Positions 21,161 to 28,331 of a DNA stretch of 64,000 nt are shown here, one piece after another; the first letter of the stretch is position 1, and every line of letters begins with the position of its first letter. The position numbers and the translations under genes are program-made. The notes beneath the pieces are model-generated. The model made no database searches. It was not told where the DNA came from and saw only the letters and a list, made by a program, of their open reading frames with translations. The DNA is from Rosettibacter primus (lineage in GTDB: Bacteria; Bacteroidota; Ignavibacteria; Ignavibacteriales; Melioribacteraceae): the NCBI RefSeq assembly GCF_036860675.1, contig NZ_JAYKGK010000006.1, positions 1-64,000 of the forward strand. Reading direction: 5' to 3'.

Positions 21161-21189
21161 AACATAATGTTTAAGTCTTCTATTGTCAA
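21161..21189 (-). promoter_or_regulatory. rRNA operon promoter
   Basis: On the minus strand a perfect TTGACA (21189-21184), a 17-bp spacer and TATGTT (21166-21161). The upstream side (21200-21350) is very A/T-rich, as in UP elements. It lies about 90 bp before the 16S 5' end. Only one promoter was seen. Confidence 0.8.
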
Positions 21190-21439
21190 GTTTTGTCAGC
21201 AAAAAATCTGAAAGAACTTAATTATTATTTTAATTAAATAAATAATTTTCAAAAAGAACGGCTTCAAATATAGTATTTCTTAAAAAACAGTGCAAATATT
21301 TTTTCAAAAAAAATTATAAAAAATTTTTGTAAATAAAATCCACTTAAAGATAACATTTTATAAATAAGTTAAAATAAGGAACTAAATTTTTCCACTAATG
21401 TTAAAGCGTTGAAAATGAAAAATATGAAAGGGTAAAGCT
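21190..21439. other. AT-rich divergent region between the rRNA operon and the small-protein gene
   Basis: No gene or further RNA is visible. The A/T runs next to the rRNA promoter are candidates for an UP element. The promoter of the plus-strand gene at 21440 should lie in the right part (for example near 21355-21400), but no convincing -35/-10 pair was found. Confidence 0.5.
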
Positions 21440-21694
21440 ATGAAACCAATGATTGATGAGAAAAGAAATTTTAATCCATTGGCAGATTTGATACCTGATG
21501 ATATCTATCAAAAGCTTAGCAGCCGAGGTTTTATTAACGAAAAATCTGTTCGCGACCATCTTATTAGAAAAAAATTTGCAGAACTCAAATCAAAAAATAT
21601 GAGTGCTGCTGAAGCTATAGAAATCATTAGAGAAGATTATCCTTATCTTCAATACGATACTATACGCAAAATTGTTTATCAATCTCAAAAATAA
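21440..21694 (+). CDS. Small conserved-looking protein, possible helix-turn-helix
   Basis: 84 residues, not recognised with certainty. The ATG is preceded by AAGGG at a normal distance. The protein is hydrophilic and predicted helical, with the strings LADLIPDDIYQKLSSRGF, KSVRDHLIRKKF and AAEAIEIIRE, ending YDTIRKIVYQ, which resembles the recognition helix of small DNA-binding proteins. No signal peptide or membrane segment. It is transcribed away from the rRNA operon and is separated by a long hairpin from the DUF3098-like gene. DNA binding is only a guess. Confidence 0.7.
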   Translation: MKPMIDEKRNFNPLADLIPDDIYQKLSSRGFINEKSVRDHLIRKKFAELKSKNMSAAEAIEIIREDYPYLQYDTIRKIVYQSQK

Positions 21695-21765
21695 ATAACT
21701 TAAACTTGACAAACGATTTATGGGACTTTATTTTTGTCAGAAATTTAAATGTCAATTAAATAATT

Positions 21766-21831
21766 GAGGTTGCCTAAATAAAATAGTGTGAAAGTAATTT
21801 TATAATTTGTTAATCACTTTAAGGCAACCTC
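21766..21831 (+). terminator. Long hairpin with T-rich tail (terminator or structured leader)
   Basis: GAGGTTGCCT (21766-21775) pairs perfectly with AGGCAACCTC (21822-21831); a shorter AGTG/CACT pairing lies inside a 46-nt loop, and TGTTTTTATTTTA follows. The 10-bp stem plus T tract fits a terminator, but the large loop and the position 31 bp before the next start codon would also fit a 5' regulatory RNA. Confidence 0.5.
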
Positions 21832-21861
21832 TGTTTTTATTTTAATTTTTTAGAGGATAAA

Positions 21862-22131
21862 ATGACCAAAGCAAAAAGAATAGTGAAAGAACAACCTAAA
21901 CCAAAAATCTCACCATTTAAAGATTATTGGGACAAACACAACTATCTACTATTAATTACAGGATTAATTGTATTAGTCATCGGTTACATATTAATGGCTC
22001 AAAATCCATGGTATAATTTTATATCATTATCAGTATCCCCGGTTGTATTATTGTTGGCCTACGTAATTATTATTCCTTTATCAATTATTATTACAAAAAA
22101 GAAGTCCAAGAATAATAATGATATTAGCTAA
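21862..22131 (+). CDS. DUF3098-like small inner-membrane protein
   Basis: 89 residues. A basic N-terminus (about 1-28) is followed by two membrane helices, about 29-46 (YLLLITGLIVLVIGYILM) and 58-77, and a Lys-rich tail. The NYLLLITGLI and GYILMAQNPW pattern resembles DUF3098 proteins, which in Bacteroidota often sit next to ftsX; no ftsX is present here. GAGG precedes the ATG. Its last 14 bases overlap the start of the microcompartment-type gene, so the two are probably coupled. Function unknown. Confidence 0.7.
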   Translation: MTKAKRIVKEQPKPKISPFKDYWDKHNYLLLITGLIVLVIGYILMAQNPWYNFISLSVSPVVLLLAYVIIIPLSIIITKKKSKNNNDIS

Positions 22132-22399
22132 GGTAAAAGGGAATGTTGTTTCCACCCAAAAAAATAAATTTCTTAATGGTCATAAATTATTATTAGTTCA
22201 TCCTGTAGACTTTAATAATAATTTAGTTGGGATTAGAGATATAATAGCTCTTGATTTAATTGATGCTGGAATTGGCGATATAGTTCTTGTTGCACAAGAG
22301 GGTGATGCTATACAGCAAATACTTGGGCATTCAAATGCACCAGTTAATACAATGATTGTTGCTGTCGTAGATAATATTGAAATTAACAACGATTTCTAA
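22118..22399 (+). CDS. eutN: EutN/CcmL-family bacterial microcompartment vertex protein
   Basis: 93 residues, the normal size of the pentameric proteins that cap the vertices of carboxysome and metabolosome shells. The family pattern is clear: MILAKVKGNVVSTQKN at the start, LNGHKLLLVHPVD, the ALDLIDAGIGDIVLVAQEG core and the closing IVAVVDNIEI. The start overlaps the previous gene by 14 bp, and dprA begins 1-2 bp after the stop (or overlaps it, if the TTG is used). No hexameric shell protein or signature enzyme is adjacent, which is unusual; a CoA-acylating aldehyde dehydrogenase of microcompartment type lies at 35684-37267. It may be a dispersed shell gene or have an unrelated role. Confidence 0.88.
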   Translation: MILAKVKGNVVSTQKNKFLNGHKLLLVHPVDFNNNLVGIRDIIALDLIDAGIGDIVLVAQEGDAIQQILGHSNAPVNTMIVAVVDNIEINNDF

Positions 22400-22400
22400 A

Positions 22401-23522
22401 GTGGAAGACTATTTTAAAAAATTAGTCTTTATAAAATCATTATTAGGCATCGAAGGAATAGGGCCTTATAAAATTTTTTCACTTCTAAATCATTTCCATT
22501 CTTTTGATAATATTTTTGAAGCTGATTTATTTTCTCTCCAGAAGGTTGATGGAATAAGCAAAAACTTATCACAAAGATTGCTAAAAGCAAAATCACAATT
22601 ACAAGAGATATCAGCCAAAATTGAAGAAGAACTAAAAAATCTTTCAAAAATAAATGCAAAAATTATTACTTACTGGGATAATGATTATCCTGATATTCTT
22701 AAAAAAATTTATTATCCACCTTTAATACTCTACACTTTAGGAAATTTCTCCGAACATGATAAATATTCACTAGCAGTAGTAGGTACAAGACAACCAACAA
22801 ATTACGGTAAAATTCAAACTGAGAAAATAGTTAAAGAATTATGCGAAAAAAATATAACTATTGTGAGCGGATTAGCAAGAGGAATTGATTCTATTGCTCA
22901 TAGAACTGCTCTTAATTGCAATTCAAGAACTATTGCTGTAATTGGTTCAGGGTTAGATATTATTTATCCACCAGAGAATCATAAATTATTTTATGAAATT
23001 GCTGAGAAAGGAGTTATAATTTCTGAATATGAACTGGGCACTAAACCAGATGCTCAAAATTTTCCAAGAAGAAACAGGATTATTTCAGGATTAAGTTTAG
23101 GAACTCTTGTTGTCGAAACAAAATTAAATGGTGGTGCTATGCAAACAGCTGCATATGCGATAGATCAAAATCGGGAAGTTTTTGCAATCCCTGGTAATAT
23201 TAATGTAAAACAATCTGAAGGACCCAATGCATTAATCCAGCGAGGGGAAGCAAAATTAATTACAAGTGCTGAAGATATTCTTCTTGAACTTAAATTGAAA
23301 TTAAAACCAGAGGTAGGGAAAAATATTCCCAAACCCTCGGTTGATTTAACATTATTTGAAGAAAAACTTTTGCAGGTACTTGGAACCGAAGCTAAACATA
23401 TTGATGAAATTGCAACTTTAACTTCAATGTCAACTTCTGATTGTCTGGTAAATTTATTAACACTCGAATTCAAAGGTTTAATTAAACAGTTACCCGGGAA
23501 AATGTTTATGCTTGCTGATTAA
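22401..23522 (+). CDS. dprA: DNA-processing protein DprA
   Basis: 373 residues from a GTG at 22401; a TTG at 22377, overlapping eutN, would add 8 residues. DprA loads RecA onto incoming single-stranded DNA during natural transformation. The N-terminal helix-hairpin-helix-like part (GIEGIGPYKIFSLLNHF) is followed by the Rossmann-like core: AVVGTRQPTNYGK, IVSGLARGIDSIAHRTAL, AVIGSGLDIIYPPEN and FPRRNRIISGLS. A C-terminal winged-helix segment covers about the last 65 residues. Its end overlaps the convergent rarA by 4 bp. It suggests competence, but no com genes are seen in this window. Confidence 0.94.
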   Translation: MEDYFKKLVFIKSLLGIEGIGPYKIFSLLNHFHSFDNIFEADLFSLQKVDGISKNLSQRLLKAKSQLQEISAKIEEELKNLSKINAKIITYWDNDYPDILKKIYYPPLILYTLGNFSEHDKYSLAVVGTRQPTNYGKIQTEKIVKELCEKNITIVSGLARGIDSIAHRTALNCNSRTIAVIGSGLDIIYPPENHKLFYEIAEKGVIISEYELGTKPDAQNFPRRNRIISGLSLGTLVVETKLNGGAMQTAAYAIDQNREVFAIPGNINVKQSEGPNALIQRGEAKLITSAEDILLELKLKLKPEVGKNIPKPSVDLTLFEEKLLQVLGTEAKHIDEIATLTSMSTSDCLVNLLTLEFKGLIKQLPGKMFMLAD

Positions 23523-24814
23523 TATTTCTTTCTATTCTTCCAAATACTTTTCAATCTTTCCTTAATAGTTTTTTCCATTCCATTTTCAGTCGGGAAATAA
23601 TATTGTTTGTTTTTTATTTCTTCGGGTAAATAATTTTCTTCTACAAAATGATTTTCAAAATTGTGAGGATATTTATAACCTGTACCATAACCAGCTTCTT
23701 TCATAAAATTTGTTGGTGCATTTCTTAAGTGAAATGGAACAGGATATTGTGGGAGTGTATTTACATCATGGATTGCATTATCAATAGCAAGATAAGATGC
23801 GTTACTTTTGGGAGCAGAAGCTAAATAAGTAGCACATTGAGAAAGAATAATTCTCGCTTCAGGCATACCAATTTTTTCGCAAGCACTAAATGTTGCTTCT
23901 GCAAGTACAAGTGCATTTGGCATTGCATTGCCAATGTCTTCTGAAGCTAAAATTACCATTCTTCTGGCAATAAATAGAGGGTCTTCACCTCCTTCAAGCA
24001 TTCGAGCAAGCCAATAAACTGCAGCATCTGGATCTGAGCCTCGAATGCTTTTTATGAATGCTGATATTAAGTTGTAATGTTCTTCCCCACTTTTATCATA
24101 AATGATATTCTTCTTCTGTAAAACATTTTGTATTACTTTTTGAGTAATAACTATTTCATCATTATTAATTTCCTGAATTACAGAAGCCTCTAAAATATTG
24201 AGCATAATTCTTGCATCGCCACCAGAAATAAAAATCAAATAATCAGGGTCTTCAATCTTTATTTTAACTGAACTAAGAAATTCATCTTTAACAAGAGCAC
24301 GATTTAAAATACTTTGCAAATCATTTTTGGTTAGTTCATTCAGTATAAATATCCTAACACGAGACCTTAAAGCGGAAATAATTTCAAAAGATGGATTTTC
24401 TGTTGTTGCCCCTATTAAAATAATTTCTCCTTTTTCAACTGAAGAAAGAAGCGCATCCTGTTGTGCCTTGTTGTAGCGATGTATTTCATCAATAAATAAA
24501 ATTGTTCGTTTACTATAATTTTGATTTTCTTTCGCCTTTTCAATTACATTACGTAAATCTTTCACTCCAGATGAAACAGCATTCAACTGAATAAACTCAG
24601 AATTGGTGTTTTCAGCTATTATCTTTGCAAGTGTAGTTTTTCCAGTCCCTGGCGGTCCCCACAAAATTATTGAACTTAATGTGTCATTCTCTATCATTAC
24701 ACGTAAGGGTTTACCAGGACCTACAAGATGATTTTGTCCCTGAAATTCATCAAGGTTCTTTGGTCTAATTCTTTCTGCAAGTGGAACTTGTGGTATGTTA
24801 ACTTTTTTTGTCAA
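23519..24814 (-). CDS. rarA: Replication-associated recombination protein A (RarA/MgsA)
   Basis: 431 residues, AAA+ ATPase of the clamp-loader-like group acting at stalled replication forks. Motifs: ERIRPKNLDEFQGQ, Walker A GPPGTGKTT at 53-61, Walker B FIDEIHR near 108, the ATTENPSFEI sensor and the C-terminal oligomerisation domain (SDPDAAVYWLARMLEGGEDP, then YLPEEIKNKQYYFPT). The start is a TTG at 24814, one base after the divIC stop; no ATG is available before the conserved region. Probably co-transcribed with ddl and divIC. Confidence 0.95.
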   Translation of the reverse strand: MTKKVNIPQVPLAERIRPKNLDEFQGQNHLVGPGKPLRVMIENDTLSSIILWGPPGTGKTTLAKIIAENTNSEFIQLNAVSSGVKDLRNVIEKAKENQNYSKRTILFIDEIHRYNKAQQDALLSSVEKGEIILIGATTENPSFEIISALRSRVRIFILNELTKNDLQSILNRALVKDEFLSSVKIKIEDPDYLIFISGGDARIMLNILEASVIQEINNDEIVITQKVIQNVLQKKNIIYDKSGEEHYNLISAFIKSIRGSDPDAAVYWLARMLEGGEDPLFIARRMVILASEDIGNAMPNALVLAEATFSACEKIGMPEARIILSQCATYLASAPKSNASYLAIDNAIHDVNTLPQYPVPFHLRNAPTNFMKEAGYGTGYKYPHNFENHFVEENYLPEEIKNKQYYFPTENGMEKTIKERLKSIWKNRKKY

Positions 24815-24815
24815 T

Positions 24816-25103
24816 TTAATATTCTTCTACTTTTAAAACTTTCTCTGTTGGTTTTAACATATGATATTTTTCGCGAGCAACCCTTTCTATCTTTTCTTTA
24901 CTGGTTTTTAACGAATCAATTTCAAGTTGAAGTATATGTAATTTCATTTCTGCATCATTAATTTCCTGTTCAAGTTTTCGAATTTCTCTTCTATCTTTTA
25001 TATATTTTAATATTCCATTTTCATTAAACAATAAATACATGAATGCTAATATCAAGAGTGAAAAAAATATAATATTATAAACTTTTCTTTTATCTAATTT
25101 CAT
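24816..25103 (-). CDS. divIC: Septum formation initiator (DivIC/FtsB) family protein
   Basis: 95 residues with the family architecture: short cytoplasmic N-terminus, one membrane helix at about 10-27 (IIFFSLLILAFMYLLF), then a coiled coil from about 30 to 75 and the conserved AREKYHMLKPTEKV end. It is a division-complex component paired with FtsL-type proteins. Its ATG overlaps the ddl stop (ATGA), tying cell-wall precursor synthesis to division. Confidence 0.9.
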   Translation of the reverse strand: MKLDKRKVYNIIFFSLLILAFMYLLFNENGILKYIKDRREIRKLEQEINDAEMKLHILQLEIDSLKTSKEKIERVAREKYHMLKPTEKVLKVEEY

Positions 25104-26104
25104 TTAAGAGCATAATTAATTATTCGTTGAATCAATTCATCAAAACTAATACCTGCAGCTTTTGCCATTTTTGGCAATAAACTTGTGCTTGTCATACCCG
25201 GTAATGTATTCACTTCCAGACAATAAGATTTAAAGTCATTCGTCAATCTAAAATCGACTCTTGCATAACTTTCACAACCAATTGAATTAAAAGCCAGCAA
25301 TGCTTGATGTTGAAGATGTTCAGCAACTTTTTTTGGTATATCTGCAGGCACTTCATATTCTGTCATCCCAGATGTATACTTAGAAGTATAATCATAAAAA
25401 CCAGATTTTGGTTTAATTTCTAGAACAGGTAAAGGTTGTTGCCCTATTATTCCAACAGTAACTTCTCGTCCTGAAATATATTCTTCGATAAGAACTTTAT
25501 CGGAGTATTGTTGAGCTAACTCAATTGATTTTTGAACTTCTGCATCCCCACGACAGATTGTAAGTCCAATTGTAGAGCCCTGGTCATTTGGTTTTACAAC
25601 ACATGGATAACCAAAAAACTTTTTGATTTTTTCTCTTATTAAATTATAATCTTTTTCATTCTTTCTGACGATGAACCATTTTGGCGTGTTTACATCATAA
25701 TGCTGGAACATAATTTTCGACATACATTTATCCATTGATAAAGAACTCGCAAGAATTTTTGAACCTGTATATTTAATCCCTCGCATTTCAAGAAGTGACT
25801 GCAAGGTCCCATCTTCTCCCCATTTACCATGAAGTGCGATAAATGCTACATCAACATCATCAAATAATGAAGAATTAATTATTTCAATATAATTCCGTGT
25901 TGAAAGTTCAGAATAATTTCCGCTCTCAAAAAATTTATTTTCATCTTCAGGTTGATTAAGACCATAGGCAGGATCTAACACTTTTACTTTATAATTTAAC
26001 TGACGAAGAGCCTGCAGTATTGATTTTCCTGTAGCTTTGGATACTTCTCTTTCTGGTGAAACTCCACCTAAAAGTAAAGCAATTGTCAGATTCGAATCGC
26101 TCAT
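25100..26104 (-). CDS. ddl: D-alanine--D-alanine ligase
   Basis: 334 residues; the ATP-grasp enzyme that makes the D-Ala-D-Ala end of peptidoglycan precursors. Seen are the N-terminal GGVSPEREVSKATG, HGKWGEDGTLQSLLEM near 95, the VVKPNDQGSTIG nucleotide-binding loop, EEYISGREVTVGI, and the Mg-binding CLEVNTLPGMTSTSLLPKMA at the end. First gene of a ddl-divIC-rarA unit, with about 190 bp of AT-rich sequence upstream that presumably holds its promoter. Confidence 0.96.
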   Translation of the reverse strand: MSDSNLTIALLLGGVSPEREVSKATGKSILQALRQLNYKVKVLDPAYGLNQPEDENKFFESGNYSELSTRNYIEIINSSLFDDVDVAFIALHGKWGEDGTLQSLLEMRGIKYTGSKILASSLSMDKCMSKIMFQHYDVNTPKWFIVRKNEKDYNLIREKIKKFFGYPCVVKPNDQGSTIGLTICRGDAEVQKSIELAQQYSDKVLIEEYISGREVTVGIIGQQPLPVLEIKPKSGFYDYTSKYTSGMTEYEVPADIPKKVAEHLQHQALLAFNSIGCESYARVDFRLTNDFKSYCLEVNTLPGMTSTSLLPKMAKAAGISFDELIQRIINYALK

Positions 26105-26292
26105 AATTATTTCAATATATTATTGAATAATGAAATTTATAGAACAAAAATATTTACAACTCCAATTTTACTACAACGATAAACATGAATAATGATAATA
26201 CCATTTATACTTTTTTAATAATATTTTTCATTCATTTTGATAGGTTAATGTTATTAATACATATTTGCCCATCTCAACTGCATTATCTATAC

Positions 26293-27321
26293 CTATGAAT
26301 TCTCTTGAGAGAAACATTGTCTTTCTATCTCTTCAATTATCAGCATATTTTGAAGTGCATCTTCTCCTGTAACAAGTGGCAACTGTTTTTTAAGGAATGT
26401 TTTTTGAACAGAACGAATCATAAAAGTAATTTTATTAATTTTTTTTCTAAATACTTTTTTTGATTCTCCATGAAGTGCAATTGTCAATATTGTGGAGAAA
26501 TTTTTTTTATCAACTTTACTCTCAAGATTAATAGAACCGTTATAACCTATAATATCAACTCGAATTATTGGTTCTTTTGTATCATAAGAAACATTGAATA
26601 AACCATAGCCGTCGTTTTGAAACTTTAATATTGCTGCGGCAAAATCTTCAACTTCACTTTTATAAATTATATTATCGAGATAACCCTTAACTTCGAAAAC
26701 CTCTCCTCCAAAATATCTCAATAAATCTATCATTTGAGAACCAAGATCTCTAAGAACACCACCTCCGCTTAAACTTTTTTTGAATCTAAAATTTTCAGTT
26801 GGTGGATTATCTATATTGTAAGTCACATAAATAGAAATAATTTTACCCAGAATATTTTTTTCTAAAAGTTCTTTTGTTTTTATTATCAAAGGATGAAAAC
26901 GATGCAGGTGGTCAACTATTAAAAAAACATTATTTTTTTTGCAGGTTTCTATCATTTCTTTTGCTTGTTGCGAATTAAGTGCAATTGGTCTTTCACATAA
27001 AATATTTTTACCTGCTTCAGCTGCTTTTAATACCTGCCAGTAATGGTCTGAATTTTTACTTGAAATATAAACCGCATCAATATCACTTTTTAAAAATTCA
27101 TCATAGTTATCAAATGCAAATGGAGCACCAAATTTATTAGCTATAAATTGTGCACGATTAATATCATGACTGAAAACAGAAACGAGTTTACTTCTTTTAA
27201 TATTTTGAAATGCGGGAAGGAAGGTATTCTCTGCAAAACTACTGCAACCAGCAATCCCCCATTTTAATCGTTTAGGAATTTTAACTTTAATGCTCAAATT
27301 TTTTGTTGCAGGTAATATCAT
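26293..27321 (-). CDS. Gfo/Idh/MocA family oxidoreductase
   Basis: 342 residues. The N-terminal Rossmann domain starts KWGIAGCSSFAENTFLPAF, with A-V-Y-I-S-S-K-N-S-D-H near 90 and the C-terminal substrate domain (GGGVLRDLGSQMIDLLRYFGG). These enzymes oxidise or reduce sugar derivatives with NAD(P). The usual E-K-P signature reads CERPIAL here, with Arg for the Lys, a change near the cofactor that could alter activity. The ATG directly follows the metF stop. Substrate unknown. Confidence 0.87.
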   Translation of the reverse strand: MILPATKNLSIKVKIPKRLKWGIAGCSSFAENTFLPAFQNIKRSKLVSVFSHDINRAQFIANKFGAPFAFDNYDEFLKSDIDAVYISSKNSDHYWQVLKAAEAGKNILCERPIALNSQQAKEMIETCKKNNVFLIVDHLHRFHPLIIKTKELLEKNILGKIISIYVTYNIDNPPTENFRFKKSLSGGGVLRDLGSQMIDLLRYFGGEVFEVKGYLDNIIYKSEVEDFAAAILKFQNDGYGLFNVSYDTKEPIIRVDIIGYNGSINLESKVDKKNFSTILTIALHGESKKVFRKKINKITFMIRSVQKTFLKKQLPLVTGEDALQNMLIIEEIERQCFSQENS

Positions 27322-28275
27322 TTAAAAACCTAATTTTTTCATAAGCAAATTAATTGGTTTTGAATTCTGCATAATGTAAAAATGAATAGCTGGAACCTTC
27401 TTGTTTATTAATTCTTCAACCTGCTTGTATGCCCAGTTTACGCCAATTTCAAGTGCATGTTCTGGTTTAGCTTTATCGAGTTCTTCAACCAATTCAGCAG
27501 GAATATCTATATAAAAATTTTTGGGTAATGTATGAGCATGTGATTTAGAAGTTATTATTTTTAGACCAGGAATAATAGGAACATCAATTCCTTCTTTCCT
27601 GCATAAATCTACATAATTAAAATAATCTTTGTTATCAAAGAACATTTGTGTTACTATATAAGAAGCACCAGCATCAATTTTAGCTTTTGTATAACGAATA
27701 TCAGTAATAAGATTTGGAGCTTCATAATGTTTTTGTGGATAGCCACTTACTCCAATGCAAAAATCCATTGGTTCTGCATCAAGTAATCCTTCTTCAAGAT
27801 ATTTCCCTTGATTGAGATCCTGTATTTGCTTTACTAAATCAATTGCATATTCATTAACACTTCTTCCATATCGAACAGGCTTTTTGAAACCACTATCATC
27901 CCCTCTAACTGCGAGAACATTATCTATCTGCAAATAATGAAGCTCAATTAAAAAATCTTCAGTTTCTTCTTTTGTAAATCCCGTGCATAATACATGAGGT
28001 ACAGCATCAACATTATATTTATTTTGAACAAGAGCACAAATTCCAAGTGTTCCGGGTCGTTTTCTTTTTACTTTCATTTTCATCTCACCACCAGGTGTTT
28101 CCTCATAAACAACTTCTGCAGGATGACTAGTTATATCAATAAATGGAGGATTAAATTTTACTATGTCATCCAGAACTTTCAATAATTCTTTAATATCACC
28201 TCCTCGTTTAGGGGGTATTATTTCAAAACTGATTAATGTTTCGTTGGCTTTTGCTAAATGTTCTGTAACTTTCAT
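27322..28275 (-). CDS. metF: Methylenetetrahydrofolate reductase
   Basis: 317 residues, a flavin TIM-barrel that reduces methylene-THF to methyl-THF for methionine synthesis. Diagnostic segments: SFEIIPPKRGGDIKEL at the N-terminus, DITSHPAE, NVLAVRGDD near 145, FCIGVSGYPQKHYEAPN, DAGASYIVTQMFFDN near 215 and PIIPGLKII. The C-terminus (KVPAIHFYIMQNS) matches the family. It abuts the Gfo/Idh-type gene without a gap; no riboswitch was found in the short leader. Confidence 0.95.
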   Translation of the reverse strand: MKVTEHLAKANETLISFEIIPPKRGGDIKELLKVLDDIVKFNPPFIDITSHPAEVVYEETPGGEMKMKVKRKRPGTLGICALVQNKYNVDAVPHVLCTGFTKEETEDFLIELHYLQIDNVLAVRGDDSGFKKPVRYGRSVNEYAIDLVKQIQDLNQGKYLEEGLLDAEPMDFCIGVSGYPQKHYEAPNLITDIRYTKAKIDAGASYIVTQMFFDNKDYFNYVDLCRKEGIDVPIIPGLKIITSKSHAHTLPKNFYIDIPAELVEELDKAKPEHALEIGVNWAYKQVEELINKKVPAIHFYIMQNSKPINLLMKKLGF

Positions 28276-28331
28276 AAAAGTTTACTTTTTTACTTCTAAA
28301 TTTAACATTTTGTTAGGTAAATAAAAGTTAC

